Positions 9,304 to 17,615 are shown, numbered from the stretch's first letter. The stretch is DNA of 33,205 bases from Phycisphaerae bacterium (GCA_028285035.1 JANQQF010000050.1:1-33205); one strand, 5' to 3'. The notes: generated by a model from the letters alone, not told the origin. A program made the numbers and translations.

Positions 9304-9332
9304 TTGACCAATATTCCGAATGCTGTTATAAT
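9304..9332 (+). promoter_or_regulatory. Strong sigma-70-type promoter for the binding lipoprotein
   Basis: TTGACC (9304-9309) and a perfect TATAAT (9327-9332) are separated by 17 nt. Transcription would begin near 9339, giving a leader of about 120 nt before the ATG at 9461. It is divergent from the glycosidase-operon promoter about 45 nt away. Confidence 0.7.
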
Positions 9333-9460
9333 TTTTACATAATGATGGAAAGTAATTGATTTTTTTGTCAATATTTACTTGAATTATAAAATTTTGAAGC
9401 CTCAAAACTCGGACTTTTTGTAGAGGCGTCACATCTGTATCAATGAGGAGAAGTAAAGAA

Positions 9461-10732
9461 ATGATGCGTCTTAAGCTTTTCATGTGGGTGTTCATTCTTG
9501 GGGTATTGTTGGCCTGTGGTGACAGTTTAGTGGTTCAACGATACGTCACTGTGGAAGCCACCCGCGTCGTGACAGTTGAAGTTGAAACCGAGGTCGAGGT
9601 TGAGGTTGAAAAAGTTGTTACTGTTGAGGTCGAGGTTGAAGTAACGCCTGAACCGACTGAAACGCCTGAGGGTGGGGTTGCTGACGAAGCTATAGCCACA
9701 ACAAATACAGCTGGGTCTGCATCCACAACTGCCTCGCAATCATTTTTGCCTCCCCCTGCAACAAGTAATGCGCAAACTGTACTTGAAGATGTGAAGGCTC
9801 GTGGCTTTGTCCGTTGTGGCGGAAATGGGGATATTCCAGGGTTTAGTTTGGTAGATGAAGAGAGTGGGGAATGGTCTGGCTTTGATATAGATTTTTGTCG
9901 AGCTTTAGCGGCTGCCGTACTCGGCAATGCGGATGCTATTGAGGTTATTCGAACGACCTCTACAACTCGTTTCCCTGTGTTAAAAGCAGGCGAAGTTGAT
10001 GTCTTGTTCCGGAATACAACTTGGACCTTGAAACGAGATGTGACGCTAGAACTTAATTTTGGCCCGATTAACTTTCATGATGTTCAAGGACTAATGGTTC
10101 GAACGGACAGTGAAATTACCACCCTGGATGGTTTGGATGGAGAGACAATTTGTACCGCAACAGGGGGTACCTCAAAAGCCAACCTTGAGGATGTCATTCA
10201 GTTTACCGACTTGGAGATTGAACTCGTCGAATATGATAGTGAAGAAGACACCCGAGAGGCCTATATTGATGGAGAATGTACCGCTTTCTCTTCTGATAGC
10301 TCGGCTTTACTAGCCCAAAGAATTCTGTTAGATGATCCTGAAAACCATATTGTTTTTACTGATAATCGTTTGCCTCGTGAACCACTTGCCCCAGCCGTTC
10401 GACACGGGGACGATCAATGGTATGATATTGTTACTTGGCTGGTTTTGGGACTAATTCGGGCTGAAGAGTTAGGCGTTACCTCGGATAATGTTGAAGAGTT
10501 AGCCAAAGAAACTGATAAGATTAGAATTTTGAAATTGCTGGGGCAAGATGATCGATTAGGTGAGGATTTGGGACTAGAAAATGATTTTATGATTGAGGTT
10601 CTCAAACAAGTTGGAAATTATGGCGAAATCTATGATCGCCATTTGGGACCTGATACACCATTTAACTTGGCCCGTGGGCTCAATGGATTACTGATCGATG
10701 GGGGACTTATGTGGAGTCCCCCATTTAGGTAA
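9461..10732 (+). CDS. Amino-acid ABC transporter substrate-binding lipoprotein (AapJ-like)
   Basis: About 423 residues. The lipoprotein signal ends LLACG with Cys19. A low-complexity linker of alternating Val/Glu/Thr follows (about residues 25-65), a style typical of Chloroflexota binding proteins, then a Ser/Thr/Pro-rich spacer. The type III solute-binding fold begins at about residue 105. VRCGGNGDIPGFS, WSGFDIDFCRALAAAVLG and the C-terminal NGLLIDGGLMWSPPFR match the general L-amino-acid binding protein family (AapJ/YhdW). I take the ATG at 9461 because GAGGAG lies 10 nt before it; the ATG at 9443 has no such site. No permease or ATPase gene is adjacent, so it must work with a transporter coded elsewhere. 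A strong promoter precedes it and a strong terminator follows. Confidence 0.88.
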   Translation: MMRLKLFMWVFILGVLLACGDSLVVQRYVTVEATRVVTVEVETEVEVEVEKVVTVEVEVEVTPEPTETPEGGVADEAIATTNTAGSASTTASQSFLPPPATSNAQTVLEDVKARGFVRCGGNGDIPGFSLVDEESGEWSGFDIDFCRALAAAVLGNADAIEVIRTTSTTRFPVLKAGEVDVLFRNTTWTLKRDVTLELNFGPINFHDVQGLMVRTDSEITTLDGLDGETICTATGGTSKANLEDVIQFTDLEIELVEYDSEEDTREAYIDGECTAFSSDSSALLAQRILLDDPENHIVFTDNRLPREPLAPAVRHGDDQWYDIVTWLVLGLIRAEELGVTSDNVEELAKETDKIRILKLLGQDDRLGEDLGLENDFMIEVLKQVGNYGEIYDRHLGPDTPFNLARGLNGLLIDGGLMWSPPFR

Positions 10733-10767
10733 GCTTGTTATTTTAGGACATAAAAATTAGACCTGAA

Positions 10768-10800
10768 GGGTGTTAGAATATTATTCTAACACCCTTATTT
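10768..10800 (+). terminator. Intrinsic terminator after the binding lipoprotein gene
   Basis: Perfect 13-bp inverted repeat: GGGTGTTAGAATA (10768-10780) pairs with TATTCTAACACCC (10782-10794), followed by TTATTT. Confidence 0.85.
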
Positions 10801-10840
10801 GTTGGGAAAAATAAAAACTTGTTATTTGGAGAGGGTAATT

Positions 10841-11068
10841 ATGAAGCAGCTAACAATTGGCATTCAAATTACAGAAGAGGGTCTTGAGTTTTTCGGAATT
10901 GATGAAGTCAACGAATTGCTTAAAGAAGGGTATCGTGTAATTAGCCTTGAAGAGGGTGAAGCGTTGCTGGAAACCATTGAGATGGAAGATGATGAGGCTG
11001 TTGATGATGACGAGGAGGAGATTTTTTTGCTGACTGGGTGTGAAATCAACATCAACTTGGAGAAGTAA
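10841..11068 (+). CDS. Small acidic protein of unknown function
   Basis: 75 residues. The N-terminal half alternates hydrophobic and charged residues (IGIQITEEGLEFFGIDEVN). The C-terminal half is very acidic, with a run of Asp/Glu around residues 45-58, and a single Cys lies near the end. The start at 10841 has a clear GGAGAGGG ribosome site. It sits alone between two intrinsic terminators, so it is its own transcription unit or relies on read-through from the binding protein gene. I do not recognise a family. The strong ribosome site and insulated position argue that it is real. Confidence 0.65.
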   Translation: MKQLTIGIQITEEGLEFFGIDEVNELLKEGYRVISLEEGEALLETIEMEDDEAVDDDEEEIFLLTGCEININLEK

Positions 11069-11072
11069 TTGT

Positions 11073-11115
11073 AAAATCTGGGGACCGATTGAAGGATTCT
11101 TGGCCCCCAGATTTT
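11073..11115. terminator. Bidirectional terminator between converging genes
   Basis: AAAATCTGGGG (11073-11083) pairs perfectly with CCCCAGATTTT (11105-11115). A-rich and T-rich flanks make it usable on both strands. The stop codon of the minus-strand enolase-superfamily gene (11114-11116) lies at its edge. Confidence 0.8.
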
Positions 11116-12205
11116 AATTCAACCTGAATTCTTTTAATGCCGTTTCATCCACATCAATATCCCCTAAACTATCCAAATCAATAAACCCATCTTTGATCTC
11201 AATACGTCGATTAACAATATCGCCTTTGATTTTGAGAAAGAAACTTAACTCGGAAGGGTGCTCAACCCCATCAAGGCCAGCGAAGATTGCTGCCCGAACC
11301 GTACCAATTGTTGAGCTAGCCTGAGAACCAATCATCACACCCTTGTGGTGTTGCTTAGCAGCGGCGAGCATTTGTTGAGAAAGAGTGTAACCTGTTCGAG
11401 CGGTTTTGATGTTGAGAATATCGAAGGTGTCAAACCGCAATTCTCGCTTGAGGTCTCGTAGTGTGAAGGTGCTATCATCCGCAATTAAAGGGATTGTGTC
11501 GCTCTGACGAAGGTCGGCTCGTTCCTGTAATAATTCAACGGGCAAAGGTTCTTCAACATACAAAATTCCCAAATCTGCCAATTTTTTCAGCTGTGGTTGA
11601 GCCTCATTTGGTAACATGCCCTCGTTTGCATCAGCATATAGAGACAAGTTCATCCCCTCGAACTCACGCTGAAGTTGTTGAATGAGGGTGACATCGTGCT
11701 CGAAATTTCGCCCGACTTTCACTTTGAGTACCCGGACACCCTGTTCGTATACGCGTTCAGCTTCAGTCACCATCGTTTTTTGATCCGCAATACCAAGGAT
11801 GTACGAGACTTTGACTTTGCGGTGGCGTGGGTTTAGATACTCAACAAGCGTTTGGCCTTGGGTCTTGGCCATAGCGTGGTGTATTGCAATATCGATGGCC
11901 CCTTTGGCCGTATAATTATTGGCAATGGCTGACATCGCGTCATTGATCGCCTCTATGTTATTGATGTCCATCCCAATGAGACGAGGGGTAAGATGTTTTT
12001 GTGTAATAATGTGAATAGACTCGGCTGTTTCGCCGTAGATGGTTGGGCGAGGTGTTGCTTCGGCGATACCAACTTGACCAGTATCAGTGATGACTTGGAC
12101 AAGCACGTGCTCTAACCCTTCAAGCTTACCCGCTTTCCCCCAACTTAATGAGCCGTGCATTGGCAGACGGAAGGTGATGGTTTGAATTTCAGCAATGGCT
12201 GGCAT
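11114..12205 (-). CDS. Enolase-superfamily enzyme (MLE / dipeptide epimerase-like)
   Basis: 363 residues, the normal length for the muconate-lactonizing-enzyme subgroup. The capping domain has GIAEATPRPTIYGET. The barrel has the KxK acid/base motif LKVKVG (Lys161, Lys163), metal ligands in ADANEG (Asp192), VEEP (Glu218) and IADDS (Asp243), and the opposite lysine in NIKTAR (Lys267). This two-lysine layout supports a 1,1-proton transfer (racemase or epimerase) or cycloisomerase. Sequence alone does not separate dipeptide epimerase, N-acylamino-acid racemase, OSB synthase and muconate cycloisomerase. It starts 9 nt after the P-loop ATPase gene and is probably translated from the same message. 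No menaquinone or catechol genes are nearby, so epimerase/racemase is my first guess. Confidence 0.85.
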   Translation of the reverse strand: MPAIAEIQTITFRLPMHGSLSWGKAGKLEGLEHVLVQVITDTGQVGIAEATPRPTIYGETAESIHIITQKHLTPRLIGMDINNIEAINDAMSAIANNYTAKGAIDIAIHHAMAKTQGQTLVEYLNPRHRKVKVSYILGIADQKTMVTEAERVYEQGVRVLKVKVGRNFEHDVTLIQQLQREFEGMNLSLYADANEGMLPNEAQPQLKKLADLGILYVEEPLPVELLQERADLRQSDTIPLIADDSTFTLRDLKRELRFDTFDILNIKTARTGYTLSQQMLAAAKQHHKGVMIGSQASSTIGTVRAAIFAGLDGVEHPSELSFFLKIKGDIVNRRIEIKDGFIDLDSLGDIDVDETALKEFRLN

Positions 12206-12214
12206 AGCTTGTCC

Positions 12215-13036
12215 TTAAAAGGCGCGTAACCAATCGGTAATCTGTTGGGCCACCTCTTCGATGGTGTATTTACTTGTATCAATCACTAAAACGGGATTGC
12301 TTTTTTGATGACGCATCAAGAAGACTCGGGCTGTATCGGGGTCATAGTTTCGCCTCTCTTCGACGATAATCCTGGCCTTTTTCACCAAATCCTCGGAAGA
12401 CAAACCTGCGGCTCGGGCAACTCGAGCCAATTGACGTAATTGTTCTTCGTCAAAGACCGCCTCAATATTGGGGATATCCATAAAAGCAGCGATAAGGTTT
12501 TGACCAGCCAAGGAGGTGGTATTGACCGCCGTAGTGTCAAAGGCATCATCGCGTTTGAGTAGACGTGTTAATCGGATCATATCGGATGCATCCAACACGA
12601 TAAAACGAGCATTAGGGAAATATTCAACCGCGTGCTGAACTTCATTTAGGCCTCGCAAGCCGTCAAATAGGATCAAGGGGCGTAGCTTGCTTGGGTCAGC
12701 GATCAGTTTACTAAGCGCAAAAGCCATTCCACCATCATATTTTTCTCGATAGCGGGCCGTGTATTCAAATCGTTTGATTCGATCAAGGACCGGATGAAAG
12801 GTCTCACCGTCCTCCTGCTGTAATGAGGCTATAATGACATGATCCGTAATTTCACGGCGATTAGGGAGTAGGCTAAAAAGGATGCCATTTCGTTTGACGA
12901 TGTCTAATGTCGTTGATTTTCCAACACCTGTTAACCCGACAATAACCACAATAGGTAAATCAGTTAGGGCTTGAAACTCTGATGGATAATCTTCTCCATC
13001 GATAGGGAATGCTACAGCTTCACTGAGGTATTTCAT
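12215..13036 (-). CDS. P-loop NTPase of unknown role
   Basis: 273 residues. A Walker A motif GLTGVGKS (residues 34-41) is preceded by the hydrophobic strand PIVVIV. A later strand LILFDGLRG (about 130) may be the Walker B equivalent, followed by ARFIVLDASD. The fold suggests a small-molecule or nucleotide kinase rather than a transport ATPase. It is soluble, with no added domain. It lies between the Ca2+/Na+ exchanger (54 nt upstream) and the enolase-superfamily gene (9 nt downstream), all on the same strand, so the three may form an operon. I cannot name a substrate. The start at 13036 has no clear ribosome site. Confidence 0.75.
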   Translation of the reverse strand: MKYLSEAVAFPIDGEDYPSEFQALTDLPIVVIVGLTGVGKSTTLDIVKRNGILFSLLPNRREITDHVIIASLQQEDGETFHPVLDRIKRFEYTARYREKYDGGMAFALSKLIADPSKLRPLILFDGLRGLNEVQHAVEYFPNARFIVLDASDMIRLTRLLKRDDAFDTTAVNTTSLAGQNLIAAFMDIPNIEAVFDEEQLRQLARVARAAGLSSEDLVKKARIIVEERRNYDPDTARVFLMRHQKSNPVLVIDTSKYTIEEVAQQITDWLRAF

Positions 13037-13090
13037 AGGACCATTGTACCTAGCGCGGAACCAATCGTCAATTGATGAAGAACGAAGCTG

Positions 13091-14041
13091 TTATCCAGCA
13101 AATGCTGCTGTAACGCGATATCCCATATAACCAAAATAAAGAATGAGCAATAAAACGCCGCTAAATCGGGAAATGCGATGGGAAAGACTAATAAGCATAA
13201 TAAAGAAGAGCGAAGCGCCAGTAACGACCGCGTAATCAATCAAAATACTTTGATTCCCCAACAAGCCTTGGTTAGAGAACAGAAGCGTGGTGCTGAGAAT
13301 GAGGAGAATGTTGAAAATATTGCTCCCCAACAAATTGCCGACCGCAATGTCGGTTTCCCCCTTGCGAACGGCAATGATGCTAGCTGCTGCATCGGGAATC
13401 GAGGTCCCAATCGCCACAATCGTGAGGCCCAAAATGGCTTCTGAGATGCCGATTACCTCTCCGATAGTAACTGCATTTCGAACGACAAATTCGCCGCCAG
13501 CGTAAAGCCCAACGCAGCCTGCCAAAAACTTGAAAATCGCCCAGGGGAGGTTGCTTTCCTCATCTTCATTGCCCACCTCGTCAATGGCTCGACCACTAAT
13601 GAGGATCAAATAAACAACAAAGAGTATATATAACGGAAAGACGCTCCAATATGGTAACGTGTCGCCGCCAGCCACAAGCATAAATGAAAAGATGAGGAGA
13701 GGCGTTAGGGCGAAATAAAGTAGGTCAAGCCAAAATTGTGAACGATGAATAATCAGAACACCCAGCAAGGCACATAGTCCAAAACCAATGCAGATATTGG
13801 TTAAATTGCTGCCGGAAACATTGGATAGCGCAAGCCCTGTGCGACCATCCAAGGCGGCGATAAGATTAACAAACAATTCAGGTGAGCTGGTGCCAAAGGC
13901 AACAAGTACTAAACCAACCACTGCTTTTGCAATTTTCAATCGAGCAGCAATTTTGATTGCCCCATCAACAAGCCATTCTGCACCAAAGTATAAGCTCACA
14001 AATCCAAGTAACATCAAACTAACTGCAATGGTAATTGTCAT
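13091..14041 (-). CDS. CaCA-family Ca2+/Na+ antiporter (YrbG-like)
   Basis: 316 residues, about ten membrane segments in two homologous halves. The two alpha repeats are visible: GTSSPELFVNLIAAL followed by LSNVSGSNLTN in the first half, and AIGTSIPDAAASIIAV followed by GNLLGSNIFN in the second. These carry the acidic and polar residues that bind Ca2+ and Na+. The second repeat has IPDA where most relatives have LPEL, so Asp replaces the usual Glu; charge is kept. The protein extrudes Ca2+ or another cation in exchange for Na+ or H+. It is first in a minus-strand run with the P-loop NTPase and the enolase-superfamily enzyme. Confidence 0.9.
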   Translation of the reverse strand: MTITIAVSLMLLGFVSLYFGAEWLVDGAIKIAARLKIAKAVVGLVLVAFGTSSPELFVNLIAALDGRTGLALSNVSGSNLTNICIGFGLCALLGVLIIHRSQFWLDLLYFALTPLLIFSFMLVAGGDTLPYWSVFPLYILFVVYLILISGRAIDEVGNEDEESNLPWAIFKFLAGCVGLYAGGEFVVRNAVTIGEVIGISEAILGLTIVAIGTSIPDAAASIIAVRKGETDIAVGNLLGSNIFNILLILSTTLLFSNQGLLGNQSILIDYAVVTGASLFFIMLISLSHRISRFSGVLLLILYFGYMGYRVTAAFAG

Positions 14042-14259
14042 TTTTGATTAAGCCTCGAAACTGTAACAGGTAGTATTGGAAAAAGATATCACTCAATCAT
14101 ATCGTATTCGGCCAGAAAATCCAAAAGAAAAAGTACATTCCATCTTTAAGGGCTTGACAGCTTATTTTTTAGAGAAATTTTAGCGGCATAAACCGCCAAA
14201 CCTTGAGGTATCACAGTTTCTTTTCTCTAATTTTAACCTATGACACACTTAATTTCTGT

Positions 14260-14288
14260 TTGCTACGGCCATCTATCCGTGCTACAAT
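14260..14288 (+). promoter_or_regulatory. Probable promoter for the S41 protease pair
   Basis: TTGCTA (14260-14265), a 17-nt spacer and TACAAT (14283-14288). Transcription would start near 14295, giving a leader of about 135 nt. The leader contains a 6-bp hairpin, CTGTGC/GCACAG (14306-14320). Confidence 0.5.
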
Positions 14289-14330
14289 TTAAACCTGTTC
14301 AAAGGCTGTGCCCAGCACAGTCACACTTTA

Positions 14331-14358
14331 TAAGGAGTATATGGGACCCCCCCTTTAG
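14331..14358 (+). promoter_or_regulatory. Mini-ORF with perfect Shine-Dalgarno in the protease leader
   Basis: TAAGGAG (14331-14337) stands 3 nt before an ATG at 14341 that opens a five-codon ORF, M-G-P-P-L, then TAG (14356-14358). The protease start 71 nt later has no ribosome site of its own. The ORF may be a regulatory leader, or the site may be a chance or decayed start. Confidence 0.35.
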
Positions 14359-14428
14359 CGATATTGACGTTTGTGTTTTTCCTTTCGTCTTCATCCATAA
14401 TCTTTGACAACTGGCCCCAAAAATAAAA

Positions 14429-15616
14429 ATGCAAACGATTTTAAAGGTGATGGTGACTACGCTGCTCGGCTTGATCATATTTTTTAGCGGAACAGGAGTT
14501 GGCTATTACGTGCGTGATACACTCCTCAATAATCAACCCAGTGAAGAAAATGAAGAAGATTTCTCTTTGTATTGGGAGGTTTGGAATCGGGTAGAAGAAC
14601 AATTTTATGGTGAAATTCCCAAGGATCCAGATACAACGTATGGGGCAATTCGGGGGGCTTTAGCCACACTTGAAGACCCATACACCATTTTCATTGAGCC
14701 TGAACCGGCTGCCCAAGAAAAAGCCCAGCTTGAAGGTCAGTTTGGTGGAATTGGGGCTTTTGTTCGAACAGACGAAGAAGGTCGTATCCTCTTAGAACCG
14801 ATGCGAGATCGCCCTGCGGCTATTGCGGGTTTACTTGATGGCGATATCCTTATTGCTGTTGATGGCAATGATGTTAGTGATGGAAAAACGGTCGATGAAG
14901 TGGTTCTCCTAATTCGGGGTGAGGTTGGTACTGAGGTGGTTTTAACGGTAGAACGGGTCGAGGCAGATGAGCCGATTGATATTACTATTGAGCGAGCTAT
15001 CATTGAAACCCCCAGCGCAAATTGGCGTGTTTTAGAAGAAGACGAAACGATTGGCTATATCCAATTGACTGCCTTTACTGAACGGAGTAATGGCGAAGTG
15101 ACGCAAGCACTTGAAGAACTGACGGCTCAAGGGGCTGAGTCCCTAATTTTCGATCTACGAGGTAATGGTGGTGGCCTGTTGGAGGCTGCGGTTGATATTT
15201 CTAGCCAATTTTTGCGAGAAGGCGTAATCCTACGGGAAGATCGCACCAATGAAGGGGAACGGATCTATGATGTACGGAGCGGGGGGAAGGCTCTCGATAT
15301 TCCATTAGTCCTGCTTGTTAATGGTGGGACGGCCAGTGCTAGTGAAATTGTAGCGGGTGCTTTGCAAGACTACGAGCGGGCAACCCTCATCGGTGAAAGG
15401 ACCTTTGGCAAGGGGAGCGTTCAATTGATTTATGAGTTGTCCGACAGCTCTCGGCTTCATGTCACCGTTGCTAAATGGTTTACCCCCGAAAATAATGAAA
15501 TTGATGGTATCGGCCTTAGTCCAGATTTTGAAGTGTTGTTTACCGAAGAAGATCATGCCAATGGCCGAGATGTTCAACTAGAACGAGCCATTACATTTTT
15601 TCAGAATGGGGAATAA
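14429..15616 (+). CDS. S41 C-terminal processing peptidase (CtpA-like), copy 1
   Basis: 395 residues. An uncleaved signal or membrane anchor (about 10-28) is followed by an N-terminal helical segment, a PDZ domain (about 100-180, with GGIGAFVRTDEEGRI and the DGDILIAVDG loop) and the S41 protease domain. The catalytic pair is Ser303 in NGGTASASEI and Lys328 in TFGKGS, with Gln332 four residues on; the 25-residue Ser-Lys spacing matches CtpB and Prc. It cuts proteins at or near their C-termini outside the membrane. The ATG at 14429 lacks a ribosome site, though a perfect one sits on a mini-ORF upstream. It is followed by a paralogue on the same strand. Confidence 0.92.
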   Translation: MQTILKVMVTTLLGLIIFFSGTGVGYYVRDTLLNNQPSEENEEDFSLYWEVWNRVEEQFYGEIPKDPDTTYGAIRGALATLEDPYTIFIEPEPAAQEKAQLEGQFGGIGAFVRTDEEGRILLEPMRDRPAAIAGLLDGDILIAVDGNDVSDGKTVDEVVLLIRGEVGTEVVLTVERVEADEPIDITIERAIIETPSANWRVLEEDETIGYIQLTAFTERSNGEVTQALEELTAQGAESLIFDLRGNGGGLLEAAVDISSQFLREGVILREDRTNEGERIYDVRSGGKALDIPLVLLVNGGTASASEIVAGALQDYERATLIGERTFGKGSVQLIYELSDSSRLHVTVAKWFTPENNEIDGIGLSPDFEVLFTEEDHANGRDVQLERAITFFQNGE

Positions 15617-15818
15617 GTATACAAAGCCCCAAAGTAGCAAGGTAACAGGATAGCAGAGGAGTAGAAGCTCGAGATTGTAGAAGATTAGGAGCCCAGGATA
15701 ATAGTAAACTCATCCTTCCAATCTTTGAAACAACATACTTTTTCTGATTTCAATGTTTATAATATGTAGGGTTTTTGTGCTTATAGTGGTTCTTAACAGG
15801 AAGGTATAAGAGTATCTA
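15617..15818. repeat. Degenerate microrepeat spacer between the two S41 genes
   Basis: The first part (15628-15690) is built from loose variants of GTAGCAAGGTAACAG and GTAGAAG. The same style of sequence recurs at 26412-26455. No ORF or RNA is seen. AGGAAGG at its right end serves the next gene. Confidence 0.45.
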
Positions 15819-17069
15819 ATGAGTGGTATGAGTAAAACACTAATTATCGGATTGTCAGTAATTCTTTTGATGTTAATTTCTTTTGCCTCAGGGATGCTAT
15901 TTCAGTCGCGGCTCGCAGGGTCAGGTGAAATTTCAGCTGCCTCCATTTTGCCCTTAAGTAGCGGGGAACGGGCTCGCACGTCAGATTTAGCATCGAACGG
16001 CCCGGCTGACCTTGATGTATTTTGGGAAGCTTGGTCATTTTTGAATGAGCACTACTACGGTGATATTCCCCAAAATGATGAGCGTGTTTTTGGGGCAATC
16101 CGGGGAATGGTCAATTCATTTGATGATCAACATACCGCCTTCATCGATCCTGTTCGGGCAGCTGTCAGCAGCGAAAATATCAGCGGTAGTTTTGAGGGGA
16201 TTGGTGCTTCCATTCGACTAGATGATGCGGGCCGCCTGGAGATTGCTCACCCTTTCCCCGATCGGCCTGCTTTTGAAGCCGGTTTACGCCCTGGAGACAT
16301 CGTACTTGAAGTTGATGGGCAATCATTAGAAGGGTTGAGCCTATATGAGTCAGTGTTGCTCATTCGTGGCCCCGCAGGCTCAACCGTAACTCTGCTCATT
16401 TTTAGAGAGGGTGATTTGGAACCCTTTGAAGTTCCGGTGGTTCGAGCCAAAATAGAGATTGAAGTTGTGCAATCAGAATTGTTGGAAAATGAGATTGGTT
16501 ATGTGCGTTTGACTCAATTTAGCAAAGGGGCTGCAGAGAAGATTACCGAAGCTATTGAAGATTTAGTGGCCCAAGGGGCGACCCATCTTATCTTTGATTT
16601 GCGTAGCAATCCAGGGGGGCTACTCTCAGAGTCAGTCAATGTTAGCTCTGTCTTTTTGGATGACGGCCCCATCGTTATTGAAAAATTAAAAGGTGGCGAG
16701 GAAAAGGTCTTTGAGGTGAAGCGAGGCTTTCAAGCTGCGGTGGATATGCCTTTAGTCATTTTAGTTAATGGTGGGAGTGCCAGCGCCAGTGAGATTGTGG
16801 CTGGGGCTATTCAGGATTATGAACGGGGTCACGTTATTGGTGACCAGACTTTTGGCAAAGGGACAGTGCAACTGCCCCATACCCTCTCAGATGAATCACA
16901 GTTACGGGTGACAGTTGCCGAGTGGCTCACCCCCAACAATCGCCAAATTCACGGCAATGGCATCACCCCTGATACCGTGGTTGAGATGACCTTTGATGAC
17001 GTCGAACAAGGGCTTGATCCTCAACTGGATGAAGCGATTGAATTTTTGAGTGGAACGGTTGTAAATTAA
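15819..17069 (+). CDS. S41 C-terminal processing peptidase (CtpA-like), copy 2
   Basis: 416 residues, a clear paralogue of the protein coded just upstream and with the same order: membrane anchor (about 7-28), spacer, PDZ (about 122-200, GIGASIRLDDAGRL and PGDIVLEVDG), protease core. Ser322 in NGGSASASEI, Lys347 in TFGKGT and Gln351 give the intact catalytic set with 25-residue spacing. It differs mainly in a longer, Ser/Ala-rich linker after the anchor. AGGAAGG lies 13 nt before the ATG at 15819; the ATG at 15828 is an alternative. smpB begins 1 nt after its stop, so these genes are translated from one message. Confidence 0.92.
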   Translation: MSGMSKTLIIGLSVILLMLISFASGMLFQSRLAGSGEISAASILPLSSGERARTSDLASNGPADLDVFWEAWSFLNEHYYGDIPQNDERVFGAIRGMVNSFDDQHTAFIDPVRAAVSSENISGSFEGIGASIRLDDAGRLEIAHPFPDRPAFEAGLRPGDIVLEVDGQSLEGLSLYESVLLIRGPAGSTVTLLIFREGDLEPFEVPVVRAKIEIEVVQSELLENEIGYVRLTQFSKGAAEKITEAIEDLVAQGATHLIFDLRSNPGGLLSESVNVSSVFLDDGPIVIEKLKGGEEKVFEVKRGFQAAVDMPLVILVNGGSASASEIVAGAIQDYERGHVIGDQTFGKGTVQLPHTLSDESQLRVTVAEWLTPNNRQIHGNGITPDTVVEMTFDDVEQGLDPQLDEAIEFLSGTVVN

Positions 17070-17070
17070 G

Positions 17071-17541
17071 ATGAGTAATGAACCGGTTAAAGTCATTGCT
17101 ACAAATCGAAAAGCACGGCACGATTATCTCATCGAAGATACTCTTGAGGCAGGGATGGTGCTCCAGGGGAGTGAGATCAAAGCCATTCGAGCGGGTGAGG
17201 TTAATCTCCGAGATAGTTATGCTGCGATTCGTGATGGTGAGCTATGGTTGATGAATGTCCATATCACCCCCTACAAGCAGGCCAGCTATCAAAATCACGA
17301 GCCTCGTCGTCCCCGCAAGCTTCTGGCCCATCGCCGGGAGATCAATCGGCTGACGGGTAAGCTGCAAGAAAAAGGACTAACCTTGGTGCCCCTGCGACTG
17401 TATCTCAAGAATAGTCGGGCCAAAATTGAGTTAGGTTTAGGCCGAGGTAAGAAATCACACGATAAACGTCAAGCTCTCAAAGAACGGGACGATCAACGGC
17501 AGATAGATCGAGCTTTGGGCCGACGGCAAAAGGGCTGGTAG
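17071..17541 (+). CDS. smpB: SsrA-binding protein SmpB
   Basis: 156 residues, the standard size. SmpB binds tmRNA and carries it to stalled ribosomes for trans-translation. Conserved landmarks are NRKARHDYLIEDTLEAG, LQGSEIKAIRAG, LRDSYA, the HEPRRPRKLL segment and the lysine/arginine-rich C-terminal tail (GRGKKSHDKRQALKERD) that folds into the ribosome A site. The start at 17071 follows the protease stop by 1 nt, giving coupling. Linking SmpB to two exported C-terminal proteases is suggestive, because ssrA-tagged proteins are substrates of the Prc (Tsp) protease of this family. No tmRNA gene lies in this window. Confidence 0.97.
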   Translation: MSNEPVKVIATNRKARHDYLIEDTLEAGMVLQGSEIKAIRAGEVNLRDSYAAIRDGELWLMNVHITPYKQASYQNHEPRRPRKLLAHRREINRLTGKLQEKGLTLVPLRLYLKNSRAKIELGLGRGKKSHDKRQALKERDDQRQIDRALGRRQKGW

Positions 17542-17563
17542 GTTTTCTGATCACTTAAAAAAT

Positions 17564-17591
17564 GAGCCGACTTTAGTTTGGCTCTTTTTTT
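17564..17591 (+). terminator. Intrinsic terminator after smpB
   Basis: GAGCC (17564-17568) pairs with GGCTC (17580-17584), followed by seven T. The left side, AAAAAATGAGCCGA, is nearly the same as the left arm of the terminator at 18065. Confidence 0.75.
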
Positions 17592-17615
17592 GCTTAAAAC
17601 ACCAACAGGGGCTAG

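Larger units (their letters stand above)
14042..14428. other. 387-nt intergenic region between diverging genes
   Basis: No gene is seen. It must carry promoters for both the minus-strand exchanger and the plus-strand protease. An isolated TTGACA lies at 14154-14159 without a convincing -10. The right half holds the promoter, small hairpin and mini-ORF listed separately. Confidence 0.6.

Noticed and set aside
14331..14360. Likeness of TATGGGACCCCCCCTTTAG to the 3' end of the amino-acid-binding gene (ATGTGGAGTCCCCCATTTAG at 10709-10728)
   Set aside because: The match is short and nothing before it aligns, so a gene remnant is not supported.
14042..14428. tmRNA gene near smpB
   Set aside because: No tRNA-like ends, CCA tail or tag-reading frame could be seen here or in any other gap.
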